Source of the DNA: an uncultured Lachnospiraceae bacterium
GTDB lineage: Bacteria > Bacillota > Clostridia > Lachnospirales > Lachnospiraceae
Direction of reading: 5' to 3'
Length of the DNA stretch: 64,000 nucleotides
Assembly (NCBI GenBank): GCA_910577645.1
Contig: CAJTOL010000001.1
Coordinates: 248,001-312,000 of the forward strand
In this document: positions 43,099-52,079 of the stretch, piece by piece
Numbering within the stretch: the stretch's first letter is position 1
Layout: every line of letters starts with the position of its first letter
Program-made: the position numbers and the translations under genes
The notes under the pieces: generated by a model
The model's input: only the letters and a program-made list of their open reading frames with translations
Told to the model about the DNA's origin: nothing
The model's database searches: none

Positions 43099-44763
43099 AT
43101 GAAAAGCGATGCAGTAAAAACCGGGATGCAGCAGGCACCCCATCGTTCCCTGTTTAACGCTCTGGGAATAACAGAGGAAGAGTTAAAAAAACCTTTGGTA
43201 GGTATTGTAAGTTCCTATAATGAGATTGTTCCGGGGCATATGAATCTGGATAAGATTGTGGAGGCCGTAAAGCTTGGGGTTGCCATGGCAGGAGGCACCC
43301 CTATTGTGTTCCCGGCTATTGCAGTCTGCGACGGTATCGCCATGGGCCATATAGGCATGAAATATTCTCTGGTTACCAGAGATCTGATTGCCGATTCCAC
43401 GGAATGTATGGCTTTGGCTCACCAGTTTGACGCCCTGGTTATGGTGCCCAACTGCGATAAAAATGTTCCCGGACTTTTGATGGCAGCGGCAAGGGTGAAT
43501 ATCCCCACCGTATTTGTCAGCGGCGGCCCTATGCTGGCCGGCCGGGTAAAAGGGCAGAAGCGCAGTCTTTCCAGTATGTTTGAAGCAGTGGGAGCTTATG
43601 CGGCGGACACCATGACTGCAGAGGATGTCCGGGAATTTGAAGAGAAAACGTGTCCTACCTGCGGCTCCTGCTCCGGTATGTATACCGCCAACAGCATGAA
43701 CTGTTTAACCGAGGTTTTAGGAATGGGACTTGGCGGAAACGGCACGATCCCCGCAGTTTATTCCGAGAGAATTAAGCTGGCTAAACACGCCGGTATGGCG
43801 GTTATGGAGATGTACCGCCGGAATATCCGCCCAAGAGATATTATGACAGAGAAGGCATTCCGCAATGCTCTGACCATGGATATGGCTCTGGGCTGCTCCA
43901 CCAACAGTATGCTTCATCTTCCGGCTATTGCCCACGAGGCCGGAGTGGATTTAAACGTAGATATAGCCAACGAGATCAGTGCAAAAACTCCTAACCTGTG
44001 CCATTTGGCGCCGGCAGGCCCTACCTATATGGAGGACTTAAATGAGGCCGGAGGCATCTACGGGGTAATGAATGAAATCAGCAAGCTGGGGCTTTTAAAT
44101 CTGGACTGCATGACCGTTACCGGAAAGACTGTAGGCGAGAATATCAGCGGACGGGAAAACCGCAATCCGGAGGTGATCCGGCCTGTGGAAAATCCATACA
44201 GCCAGACCGGCGGCATTGCCATCTTAAGAGGCAACCTGGCCCCGGATTCCTGCGTGGTAAAAAGATCCGCCGTTGCGCCTGAGATGCTGAAACACCAGGG
44301 CCCGGCCAGAGTCTTTGACTGCGAGGAGGATGCAATTGCGGCCATTAAAGGCGGAAAAATTGTGGCAGGAGATGTGGTGGTGATCCGCTATGAAGGTCCC
44401 AAGGGCGGTCCTGGCATGAGAGAGATGTTAAATCCTACCTCCGCCATTGCCGGAATGGGCCTGGGCTCTACCGTAGCGCTGATCACAGACGGCCGGTTCT
44501 CCGGCGCTTCCAGAGGCGCTTCTATTGGCCATGTTTCCCCGGAAGCAGCTGTAGGCGGCCCCATTGCGTTAGTAGAAGAGGGAGATATTATCTCCATTGA
44601 TATTGATAATCATCAGCTTAATATCCAGGTTTCTGACCAGGAGCTGGCAGCCAGAAGAGCAAAATGGCAGCCCAGGACTCCTCAGGTCACTACCGGCTAT
44701 CTGGCCCGGTATGCCAGCCTTGTTACCTCAGCGGACAAGGGAGCGGTGCTGAAATCAAAATAA
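43099..44763 (+). CDS. ilvD: dihydroxy-acid dehydratase
   Basis: A 554-residue Fe-S enzyme of valine and isoleucine synthesis, dehydrating 2,3-dihydroxy acids to 2-oxo acids. The cluster and metal motifs are intact: [12 protein letters not shown] near residue 115, [16 protein letters not shown] near 185, and [20 protein letters not shown] near 470. Length is normal. The ATG follows AAGGAGGC. Its stop is 20 bases ahead of ilvB, in one operon. No frameshift was seen. Confidence 0.98.
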   Translation: MKSDAVKTGMQQAPHRSLFNALGITEEELKKPLVGIVSSYNEIVPGHMNLDKIVEAVKLGVAMAGGTPIVFPAIAVCDGIAMGHIGMKYSLVTRDLIADSTECMALAHQFDALVMVPNCDKNVPGLLMAAARVNIPTVFVSGGPMLAGRVKGQKRSLSSMFEAVGAYAADTMTAEDVREFEEKTCPTCGSCSGMYTANSMNCLTEVLGMGLGGNGTIPAVYSERIKLAKHAGMAVMEMYRRNIRPRDIMTEKAFRNALTMDMALGCSTNSMLHLPAIAHEAGVDLNVDIANEISAKTPNLCHLAPAGPTYMEDLNEAGGIYGVMNEISKLGLLNLDCMTVTGKTVGENISGRENRNPEVIRPVENPYSQTGGIAILRGNLAPDSCVVKRSAVAPEMLKHQGPARVFDCEEDAIAAIKGGKIVAGDVVVIRYEGPKGGPGMREMLNPTSAIAGMGLGSTVALITDGRFSGASRGASIGHVSPEAAVGGPIALVEEGDIISIDIDNHQLNIQVSDQELAARRAKWQPRTPQVTTGYLARYASLVTSADKGAVLKSK

Positions 44764-44783
44764 ATCCAGAAAGGAACCAGCTA

Positions 44784-46466
44784 ATGAGTAAATTAACAGG
44801 TGCAGAGATTGTAATCCAATGTTTAAAAGAGCAGGGTGTGGATACGGTATTCGGTTATCCCGGAGGCGCGATTTTAAATATTTATGATGCATTATATAAA
44901 CACCAGGATGAGATTACCCATATCCTGACCTCCCATGAGCAGGGGGCGTCCCACGCGGCAGACGGCTATGCCAGAGCTACCGGCAAAGTAGGGGTGTGTC
45001 TGGCCACCTCCGGCCCCGGGGCAACCAATCTGGTTACCGGAATCGCCACGGCCCAGATGGACTCCGTTCCCGTGGTTGCCATTACCTGCAACGTAGGCGT
45101 AAGCCTTTTGGGTAAGGACAGCTTCCAGGAGATTGATATCGCCGGTGTGACCATGCCTATTACCAAGTACAATTTTATTGTAAAGGATGTAAATAAGCTT
45201 GCCGGCATTATCCGGCGTGCTTTTACCATTGCCCGCACCGGCCGTCCCGGCCCGGTTCTTGTGGACATTACCAAGGATGTAACTGCGGCAGAATGTGAAT
45301 ACGAATATAAGGAGATGGAAGCGGTAGGCCCCCAGGTGGACACCATCAGCGAGGATGCCATGGACAGGGCCGTAGAACTTATCCGCAACAGCCAGAAGCC
45401 CTTTATCTTTGCAGGCGGCGGCGCAGTAATTGCGGGGGCGTCTGACGAGCTGAAGGCATTCGCTCACAAGATCCAGGCTCCTGTGGCAGACAGCCTTATG
45501 GGCAAAGGAGCCTTTGACGGTACGGATCCTCTGTATACCGGCATGGTAGGGATGCACGGCACCAAGGCTTCCAACTTTGGCTTTACCGAGTGCGACCTTC
45601 TGGTGGTAGTAGGGGCCCGGTTCAGCGACCGCGTAACCGGAAATGCTTCCAAGTTTGCCCCCAACGCAAAGATTTTACAGATCGATGTGGATTCTGCGGA
45701 GATCAATAAGAATATTAAAACTTACGCCCATATTATCGGCGATGCCAAGGTGGTGCTCCGCAGGCTTAATGCCCGTCTGGATCCCATGAACCATGACGAA
45801 TGGATTATGCACATTGACAGATTAAAGGACATGTATCCTCTCCGCTATGACAAGAGCTGCCTCACAGGTCCCTTTATCATGGAAAAGATTTATGAGCTCA
45901 CCGGCGGCGATGCCATCATTACCACGGAGGTTGGGCAGAACCAGATGTGGGCGGCCCAGTATTACCAGTACAAGGCCCCCAGAACCCTGATTACCTCCGG
46001 CGGACTGGGCACTATGGGATATGGACTGGGTGCTGCGTTAGGGGCCAAGATGGGCTGCAAGGATAAACTGGTGGTTAATATTGCAGGGGACGGCTGTTTC
46101 CGTATGAATATGAATGAGCTGGCCACTGCCACCCGGTATAATATTCCTTTTATTGAGGTTATTATGAATAACCACGTTTTGGGAATGGTGCGCCAGTGGC
46201 AGAACCTGTTCTATGGGAAACGATATTCACATACTGTATTAAATGATACGGTAGACTTTGTCAAGCTGGCGGAGGCCATGGGAGCTAAAGCTTACCGGGT
46301 AGAGAAAAAAGAAGACTTTGAGCCGGTATTTAAAGAGGCCGTTGCACTTAATATTCCGGTGGTGATTGACTGCCAGATTCCAAGTGACGACAAGGTATTC
46401 CCCATGGTATCGCCGGGAGCGCCCATTTCCGACGCGTTTGATGATGTGGATTTAAAGATTGAGTAA
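44784..46466 (+). CDS. ilvB: acetolactate synthase, large subunit
   Basis: A 560-residue ThDP enzyme, the first common step of branched-chain synthesis. ATG 44784 (MSKLTGAEIVIQCLKEQGVD) follows AAAGGAAC; a 40-residue extension inside ilvD is implausible. Seen: GYPGGAILNIYDAL, the catalytic-Glu segment LTSHEQGASHAADGYARATG, the RPGPVLVDI linker, and the ThDP/Mg motif GDGCFRMNMNELATA with NNHVLGMVRQWQ. No small-subunit gene (ilvN/ilvH) follows here; it may lie elsewhere or be absent. The presence of FAD-site residues supports the anabolic type. Confidence 0.95.
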   Translation: MSKLTGAEIVIQCLKEQGVDTVFGYPGGAILNIYDALYKHQDEITHILTSHEQGASHAADGYARATGKVGVCLATSGPGATNLVTGIATAQMDSVPVVAITCNVGVSLLGKDSFQEIDIAGVTMPITKYNFIVKDVNKLAGIIRRAFTIARTGRPGPVLVDITKDVTAAECEYEYKEMEAVGPQVDTISEDAMDRAVELIRNSQKPFIFAGGGAVIAGASDELKAFAHKIQAPVADSLMGKGAFDGTDPLYTGMVGMHGTKASNFGFTECDLLVVVGARFSDRVTGNASKFAPNAKILQIDVDSAEINKNIKTYAHIIGDAKVVLRRLNARLDPMNHDEWIMHIDRLKDMYPLRYDKSCLTGPFIMEKIYELTGGDAIITTEVGQNQMWAAQYYQYKAPRTLITSGGLGTMGYGLGAALGAKMGCKDKLVVNIAGDGCFRMNMNELATATRYNIPFIEVIMNNHVLGMVRQWQNLFYGKRYSHTVLNDTVDFVKLAEAMGAKAYRVEKKEDFEPVFKEAVALNIPVVIDCQIPSDDKVFPMVSPGAPISDAFDDVDLKIE

Positions 46467-46526
46467 TTACCCCGCAGGGGTTTTTATGAGAAAGCCTAAG
46501 GCAAAAGAAAGAGGAGGAAACAGGTT

Positions 46527-47618
46527 ATGAGCAGAATATACAACTTTTCGGCCGGCCCGGCGGTTCTGCCGGAGGAAGTATTGAAGGAAGCGGCAGACGA
46601 AATGCTGGATTACCGGGGATGCGGCATGTCCGTTATGGAGATGAGCCACCGCTCCAAAATGTTTGAGGAGATTATTAACACTGCGGAAGCAGACTTAAGG
46701 GATTTAATGGGTATCCCGTCCGGCTATAAGGTATTATTCCTTCAGGGCGGAGCAAGCCAGCAGTTCGCCATGGTTCCCATGAACTTTATGAAGAATAAGG
46801 TAGCGGACTACATTATTACCGGCCAGTGGGCCAAAAAGGCATTTAGCGAGGCAAAGCTTTACGGCGTTGCCAATGCAGTAGCATCCAGCGCTGACAAGAC
46901 ATTCTCCTACATACCGGATTGCTCAGACCTTCCGATTTCTGAAAACGCGGATTATGTATATATCTGCGAAAACAACACTATTTACGGAACGAAATTTAAA
47001 ACTTTGCCCAATACCAAGGGGAAACCATTGGTGGCTGATATTTCTTCCTGCTTCCTGTCTGAGCCGGTAGAGGTGGAAAAGTATGCCATGCTTTACGGCG
47101 GTGCCCAGAAAAACGTAGGCCCGGCAGGTGTGGTAATCGCTATTATCCGCGAGGATATGATTACAGAGGAGGTTCTGCCGGGAACTCCCACTATGCTGCG
47201 CTACAAGACCCACGCAGATGCTGCTTCCCTTTACAACACTCCGCCGGCATACGGTATTTATATGTGCGGAAAGGTATTCCAGTGGCTCAAGAGAAAGGGT
47301 GGCTTAGAGGCCATGAAGGAATACAACGAGAAGAAGGCAAAGCTCCTCTATGACTTTTTAGACCAGAGTCAGATGTTTAAGGGAACAGTGGAGAAAAAGG
47401 ATCGTTCCTTAATGAATGTTCCTTTCATAACCGGAGATGCAGACTTAGATGCTCTGTTCATAAAAGAGTCTAAGGCAGCAGGTCTTGAGAATCTAAAGGG
47501 TCACAGAAGCGTAGGCGGTATGAGAGCCAGCATTTACAATGCAATGCCCATGGCTGGCGTGGAGAAGCTGGTAACCTTTATGGAGGACTTTGAGAAAAAG
47601 AACTGCCGGAAACCGTGA
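46527..47618 (+). CDS. serC: phosphoserine aminotransferase
   Basis: A 363-residue PLP aminotransferase converting 3-phosphohydroxypyruvate to phosphoserine. The N-terminus NFSAGPAVLPEEVLKEAADE and FLQGGASQQFAMVPMN are diagnostic; the PLP lysine is in YGGAQKNVGPAGV. The C-terminal GHRSVGGMRASIYNAM binds substrate phosphate. An AGAGGAGG site precedes the ATG. It follows ilvB by 60 bases and is followed 28 bases later by serA, making a serine-synthesis unit. Confidence 0.98.
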   Translation: MSRIYNFSAGPAVLPEEVLKEAADEMLDYRGCGMSVMEMSHRSKMFEEIINTAEADLRDLMGIPSGYKVLFLQGGASQQFAMVPMNFMKNKVADYIITGQWAKKAFSEAKLYGVANAVASSADKTFSYIPDCSDLPISENADYVYICENNTIYGTKFKTLPNTKGKPLVADISSCFLSEPVEVEKYAMLYGGAQKNVGPAGVVIAIIREDMITEEVLPGTPTMLRYKTHADAASLYNTPPAYGIYMCGKVFQWLKRKGGLEAMKEYNEKKAKLLYDFLDQSQMFKGTVEKKDRSLMNVPFITGDADLDALFIKESKAAGLENLKGHRSVGGMRASIYNAMPMAGVEKLVTFMEDFEKKNCRKP

Positions 47619-47646
47619 CAATCATTTATTTAGAGGAGAAAAAATT

Positions 47647-48813
47647 ATGAAAAAGATTTATTGCCTGAATGCTATTTCCAAATATGGAACAGACCTTTTT
47701 ACCGACAATTACCAGTTAACCGATAATCTGGATGACGCAAAGGGCGTTCTGGTCCGCAGCGCCGCCATGCATGATATGGAACTGCCGGAAGGCCTTTTGG
47801 CCATTGCAAGAGCCGGTGCAGGCGTCAACAACATTCCCTTAGACAAGTGTGCAGAAAAGGGAATCGTAGTATTTAATACTCCCGGCGCCAATGCCAATGC
47901 GGTAAAGGAGCTGGTAATCGGCGCCATGGTCCTGGCTTCCAGGGATATTTTAGGAGGCATTGACTGGGTAAAGGCCAACAAGGGCGATGAGAATATCGTT
48001 AAGTCTACGGAGAAGAGCAAAAAGGCTTTTGCCGGCGGAGAGATCAAGGGGAAGAAGCTGGGAGTTATCGGCCTGGGCGCTATCGGCGCAGAGATTGCCA
48101 ATGCCGCCGCCGCTTTGGGAATGGAGGTTTTGGGCTATGATCCTTATATTTCCATCCGTGCGGCGTGGATGCTGTCCCGGGAGGTGCGTCCGGTTAACTC
48201 CGTTGACGCTATCTACCAGGAGTGTGATTATATTACCATCCATGTACCGGCATCCGGCTCCACCAAAGGCATGATTAACGATGAGGCCCTGAGCAAGATG
48301 AAGGATGGGGTGGTGTTCTTAAACTTCTCCAGAGATGCGCTGGTGGATGAGGATGCCATGGAAAAGGCCTTGGCTTCCGGTAAAGTAAAGAGATATGTGA
48401 CGGATTTCCCCAATCCCAAGGTTGCCAATATGGAAGGGACAATTGTGATTCCCCACCTTGGCGCTTCCACTGAGGAAGCCGAGGACAACTGCGCCAGAAT
48501 GGCAGTGGAAGAGATTATGGATTACCTGGATAACGGTAATATTAAGAATTCCGTCAATTATCCTTCCTGCGATATGGGCGTCTGCTGCGGCGCGGCCAGA
48601 GTGGCTGTATTCCACAAGAATATTCCCAACATGCTGGGGCAGATCACCGGAATTTTGGCAGCGCAGCATGTAAACATTTCTGACATGACGAATAAGAGTA
48701 AAGATAAATTCGCATATACCCTGCTGGATCTGGAAAATGTTCCGGACGCAGACACTATGGAGAAACTAAATGCCATTGAAGGCGTTCTGCGGGTTCGTCT
48801 GGTAAAAGGTTAA
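47647..48813 (+). CDS. serA: D-3-phosphoglycerate dehydrogenase
   Basis: A 388-residue D-2-hydroxyacid dehydrogenase, first step of serine synthesis. ATG 47647 (MKKIYCLNAISKYG) follows TAGAGGAG; an upstream Met at 47590 lies inside serC. Seen: the Rossmann motif GVIGLGAIGAEIANAAAALG near 145, the IHVPASGSTKGMI segment, an active-site region FSRDALVDEDAM, and HLGASTEEAEDNCARMAVEE with the catalytic His. The C-terminal ~70 residues are an ACT domain (GQITGILAAQHVNISDMTNK), the usual site of serine feedback. It is co-transcribed with the next gene. Confidence 0.96.
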   Translation: MKKIYCLNAISKYGTDLFTDNYQLTDNLDDAKGVLVRSAAMHDMELPEGLLAIARAGAGVNNIPLDKCAEKGIVVFNTPGANANAVKELVIGAMVLASRDILGGIDWVKANKGDENIVKSTEKSKKAFAGGEIKGKKLGVIGLGAIGAEIANAAAALGMEVLGYDPYISIRAAWMLSREVRPVNSVDAIYQECDYITIHVPASGSTKGMINDEALSKMKDGVVFLNFSRDALVDEDAMEKALASGKVKRYVTDFPNPKVANMEGTIVIPHLGASTEEAEDNCARMAVEEIMDYLDNGNIKNSVNYPSCDMGVCCGAARVAVFHKNIPNMLGQITGILAAQHVNISDMTNKSKDKFAYTLLDLENVPDADTMEKLNAIEGVLRVRLVKG

Positions 48814-48823
48814 GGAAAAAGTT

Positions 48824-50077
48824 ATGGCTATCGTAAAACCATTTTATTGTATCCGTCCGGCTGCAGAGGCGGTATCCCAGGTGGCGGCCCTGCCCTATGA
48901 CGTGTACAGCAGGGCTGAGGCCCGGGAGGCTGTGGCGGGGAAACAGCTGTCATTTTTAAACATCGACCGTCCGGAAACCCAGTTTCCGGAAGACGCGGAT
49001 ATGTACAGCGATAAAGTCTATGCCCAGGCCAGGAAGATGCTGGACGCACGGATCGCGGACGGAACCTTTATAGAGGATCCGGAAGAATGTTACTACATTT
49101 ATCAGCTTACTATGGAAGGCCGCAGCCAGACGGGCCTGGTTGCCTGCTGCTCTATTGATGATTACCTGTCCGGAACCATTAAAAAGCATGAAAACACCAG
49201 AGAAGAAAAGGAGCTGGATCGTATCCGCCACGTGGATGTGACCAATGCCCACACCGGCCCTATTTTTCTGGCTTACCGGGAAGACAGGGCTTTGAGCAGG
49301 ATGGTGGAAAAGGCCATGGAAGAGGAGCCTTTATACGATTTTGTGTCAGAGGACGGGGTGGGCCATAGAGTGTGGAAGCTTGCCGGGGCCCAGGCTGTGG
49401 AAGCAGTAGAGCAGGCATTTGCCGCTATTCCGGCTACATACATTGCCGATGGCCATCACCGCGCTGCCAGCGCTGTAAAGGTAGGATTAAAGCGCCGGGC
49501 AGAAAATCCGGACAATACAGGGGGGGAACCCTTTCACTATTTCCTGGCGGTACTGTTCCCGGACGGCCAATTAGAAATCCTTCCTTACAACCGGGTGGTG
49601 AAGGATTTAAACGGGCTGGATAAAAAAGAATTTTTAGCCCGGGTAGAAGAGAACTTTGCAGTGGAAGAAGTGGGAACCAGGTTTTCTCCAACCGAAAAAG
49701 GCCAGTTTGGTATGCTCTTGGACGGCAGCTGGTATAAGCTGACTGCCCGGCCCCGGATCTGTACTTTGGACCCGGTGGCAGGCCTGGACGTATCTGTACT
49801 TCAGGATCACCTGCTGAGCCCTATCCTGGGTATCGGAGATCCCAGAACCGATAAGCGCATTGACTTTATCGGAGGTATCCGTGGGCTGAAGGAACTGGAA
49901 CGGCGGGTAAGTCTGGACATGACCGTGGCATTTTCCATGTATCCCACTTCCATGGATGAACTTCTGGCAGTGGCGGACGCAGGACTCCTGATGCCGCCTA
50001 AGTCCACCTGGTTTGAACCAAAGCTTCGAAGCGGAATTTTTATTCACCGGTTGACAAATACTTCCAAAGGTGTATAA
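48824..50077 (+). CDS. DUF1015 family protein of the serine operon
   Basis: A 417-residue cytosolic protein of the DUF1015 family, which is often clustered with serA and serC; biochemical role not established to my knowledge. Typical motifs are PFYCIRPAAEAVSQVAALPY near the N-terminus, the IKKHENTREEKELDRIRHVD block, and YIADGHHRAASAVK near residue 205. It starts 10 bases after serA (ATG 48824), so it is in the same operon. A strong promoter for the next transcript lies inside its last 30 bases. Confidence 0.85.
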   Translation: MAIVKPFYCIRPAAEAVSQVAALPYDVYSRAEAREAVAGKQLSFLNIDRPETQFPEDADMYSDKVYAQARKMLDARIADGTFIEDPEECYYIYQLTMEGRSQTGLVACCSIDDYLSGTIKKHENTREEKELDRIRHVDVTNAHTGPIFLAYREDRALSRMVEKAMEEEPLYDFVSEDGVGHRVWKLAGAQAVEAVEQAFAAIPATYIADGHHRAASAVKVGLKRRAENPDNTGGEPFHYFLAVLFPDGQLEILPYNRVVKDLNGLDKKEFLARVEENFAVEEVGTRFSPTEKGQFGMLLDGSWYKLTARPRICTLDPVAGLDVSVLQDHLLSPILGIGDPRTDKRIDFIGGIRGLKELERRVSLDMTVAFSMYPTSMDELLAVADAGLLMPPKSTWFEPKLRSGIFIHRLTNTSKGV

Positions 50078-50078
50078 T
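50051..50078 (+). promoter_or_regulatory. promoter of the leader peptide and second ABC exporter
   Basis: TTGACA at 50051-50056, a 16-base spacer and TATAAT at 50073-50078, inside the 3' end of the DUF1015 gene and one base past its stop. Confidence 0.85.
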
Positions 50079-50112
50079 AAAAAGCACAAATAAATGAAAG
50101 GAGGTAGCACTG

Positions 50113-50208
50113 ATGAAACGCAGCAACACATTCACAACTATCGCTCAATTACATATGGATCTACAGCCTGCCGGAACTTTCGGATTCTTTGAGATGGGCG
50201 GAGTTTAA
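50113..50208 (+). CDS. 31-residue leader peptide upstream of ABC exporter genes
   Basis: ATG 50113 sits 7 bases after a perfect AAAGGAGG site and opens a 31-codon frame ending at TAA 50206-50208. The sequence starts MKRSNTFTTIAQLHMDLQPA and ends GTFGFFEMGGV. It is followed by an intrinsic terminator at 50237-50266 and then by two ABC half-transporter genes. Its last codons, GGCGGAG at 50197-50203, can pair with CTCTGCC at 50233-50239, which overlaps the 5' arm of that terminator. This arrangement (promoter, strongly initiated short ORF, terminator, drug exporter pair) is that of the BmrB-BmrCD attenuator. It is probably a cis-acting regulator, though an independent peptide function is not excluded. 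Confidence 0.75.
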   Translation: MKRSNTFTTIAQLHMDLQPAGTFGFFEMGGV

Positions 50209-50236
50209 CACCGCGCCGTTTTGCACAAAAATCTCT

Positions 50237-50266
50237 GCCGCAGTCTGTATGGACTGCGGTTTTTTA
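50237..50266 (+). terminator. leader terminator (attenuator) of the second ABC exporter
   Basis: CCGCAGTC (50238-50245) pairs with GACTGCGG (50252-50259) around a 6-base loop, followed by a run of T at 50260-50265. It lies after the leader stop and 85 bases ahead of the first exporter gene, so it should limit read-through unless relieved. Confidence 0.88.
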
Positions 50267-50351
50267 GTATCTGGAAATGGGCCGGATGCTTTGCGATTGC
50301 AGGGCATTGCGGCCTCTTTCTATGTGCAGGCAGCGCAAAAAGGGGGAACTT

Positions 50352-52079
50352 ATGAAATACCTTTGGAACTACACAAAAAAATACCGGCGCTTCTATTTCC
50401 TGGCTGTTGCCGCTATGTGCGTCAGCATCGGTCTGGACATGATGGCGCCTCAAATCATCCGTATGCTTATCGACGATGTTATTACTGCCGGCCGGATGGA
50501 ACTGTTTGGAGGCCTTTTGCTGGGGTTGATTGGCATTGGGCTGGGCCGGGCAGTATTTCAGTATGTGAAAGAATATACCTTTGACTGTATTGGAGCCAAA
50601 ATCGGCTGCAGCATCCGGAAAGAATTATTCGATCATATCCAGACTTTATCCGTGGAATACTTTGACAGCCACAACACAGGCGAACTGATGGCCAGGGTGA
50701 AAGATGACGTGGAAAAGATATGGAACGCCATGGGGTTTGTGGGAATGTTGGCCATTGAGTGTGTAATCCACACCGTGCTGGTTATCATTTTCATGGCAAG
50801 AATCAGCCCTGTACTGACCTTGCTGCCTCTTGTAATCATGCCGGTTATCGCCTGGTGCGCCATCCGTATGGAGAGCCAGATGGGCCAGATTTATGAGGAA
50901 ATCAGCGAAGAGACCGCAAGGCTCAACACAGTGGCGCAGGAAAACCTGGCCGGAGTCCGGACCGTTAAGGCCTTTGCCAGAGAACGGTATGAGCTGAAGA
51001 AATTTCACCGGAGAAATGAAGAATATTACCGGCTCAATATGAAGCAGGCCAGGATGATGGCTTTTTATCAGCCCCTGATTTCTGCTCTGGGCCAGGGATT
51101 TCTTATGGCAGTGGTGCTTTTAGGCGGTATCCTGGTTATCCGGGATTCCATGACCCTGGGGGAGCTGGGAGCTTTCCTGGACTATGCAAACAACATTATC
51201 TGGCCCATGGAGCTGGTAGGGTGGCTCAGCAATGATCTGGCGGCTGCCGCGGCATCTAACCGGAAAATCCAGAAGGTTTTAAAAGAAACGCCCAAAGTAA
51301 AAGAACAGTCAAATCCCCAGGTTTTGCAGGAAGTAAAAGGAGAAATACGTTTTGAACATGTAGGGCTGACTTTGGGAGACAGGGAAATCCTGACAGACAT
51401 TAATGTAAACCTGCAGCCGGGGAAAACCTTAGGTATTATGGGGATGACCGGATCAGGGAAAACTTCCCTGGTCAGCCTGCTCCAGAGATTCTATGATGCG
51501 GATCAGGGGCGGATCTTATTGGACGGCGCAGACATCCGAAACCTTTCTTTAAATCAGCTGCGCGGAAGTATGGCGGTGGTGATGCAGGATATATTCCTGT
51601 TTTCTGACTCTGTCAGCCAGAACATCCGCACCGGCCAGAAGGAGACTATGGAAGAACCTACCGTAAGCTGGGCGGCAGATAAGGCCGGCGCCCATTCCTT
51701 TATCCATCGCCTGAGCCTGGGGTATGATACGGTTATAGGCGAGAGGGGCGTGGGGCTTTCCGGCGGCCAGAAGCAGCGTATCAGCATTGCCAGGGCCCTG
51801 GCCAAAAAGACGCCTGTCCTGATTCTGGATGATTCTACGTCCGCCCTGGATATGGAGACGGAGCGGGAGATTCAGCAGAAATTAAAAACAATAGAAGGCG
51901 TCACCAAGATTATCATTGGTCACCGGATCTCATCAGTAAAGGATGCAGACGAGATCCTGATTATGGAAAACGGCAGGATAGCCGAGAGGGGGAATCACAA
52001 ATCCCTGATGGAGCAAAGAGGACGATATTACGACACCTGGTGTGTCCAGTACGGAGAGGAGGAAACAGCATGGCAGTAA
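50352..52079 (+). CDS. ABC exporter half-transporter, degenerate-site subunit, leader-controlled
   Basis: A 575-residue half-transporter. ATG 50352 (MKYLWNYTKKYRRFYFLAVA) follows AAAAAGGGGGAA. Six membrane helices fill the first ~310 residues; the ATPase part has Walker A GMTGSGKTS, signature LSGGQKQR and Walker B LILDDSTSALD, with Asp instead of the catalytic Glu. The degenerate site and the overlapping partner gene (10-base overlap) identify a heterodimeric exporter like BmrCD. It is preceded by a leader peptide and terminator, which suggests induction by ribosome-targeting compounds. It is the second such pair in the window. Confidence 0.92.
   Translation: MKYLWNYTKKYRRFYFLAVAAMCVSIGLDMMAPQIIRMLIDDVITAGRMELFGGLLLGLIGIGLGRAVFQYVKEYTFDCIGAKIGCSIRKELFDHIQTLSVEYFDSHNTGELMARVKDDVEKIWNAMGFVGMLAIECVIHTVLVIIFMARISPVLTLLPLVIMPVIAWCAIRMESQMGQIYEEISEETARLNTVAQENLAGVRTVKAFARERYELKKFHRRNEEYYRLNMKQARMMAFYQPLISALGQGFLMAVVLLGGILVIRDSMTLGELGAFLDYANNIIWPMELVGWLSNDLAAAAASNRKIQKVLKETPKVKEQSNPQVLQEVKGEIRFEHVGLTLGDREILTDINVNLQPGKTLGIMGMTGSGKTSLVSLLQRFYDADQGRILLDGADIRNLSLNQLRGSMAVVMQDIFLFSDSVSQNIRTGQKETMEEPTVSWAADKAGAHSFIHRLSLGYDTVIGERGVGLSGGQKQRISIARALAKKTPVLILDDSTSALDMETEREIQQKLKTIEGVTKIIIGHRISSVKDADEILIMENGRIAERGNHKSLMEQRGRYYDTWCVQYGEEETAWQ

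Noticed and set aside
44664..44783. A 40-residue N-terminal extension of acetolactate synthase
   Set aside because: It lies inside ilvD, is Cys/Gly/Pro-rich, and a good ribosome site precedes the later ATG matching the family start.
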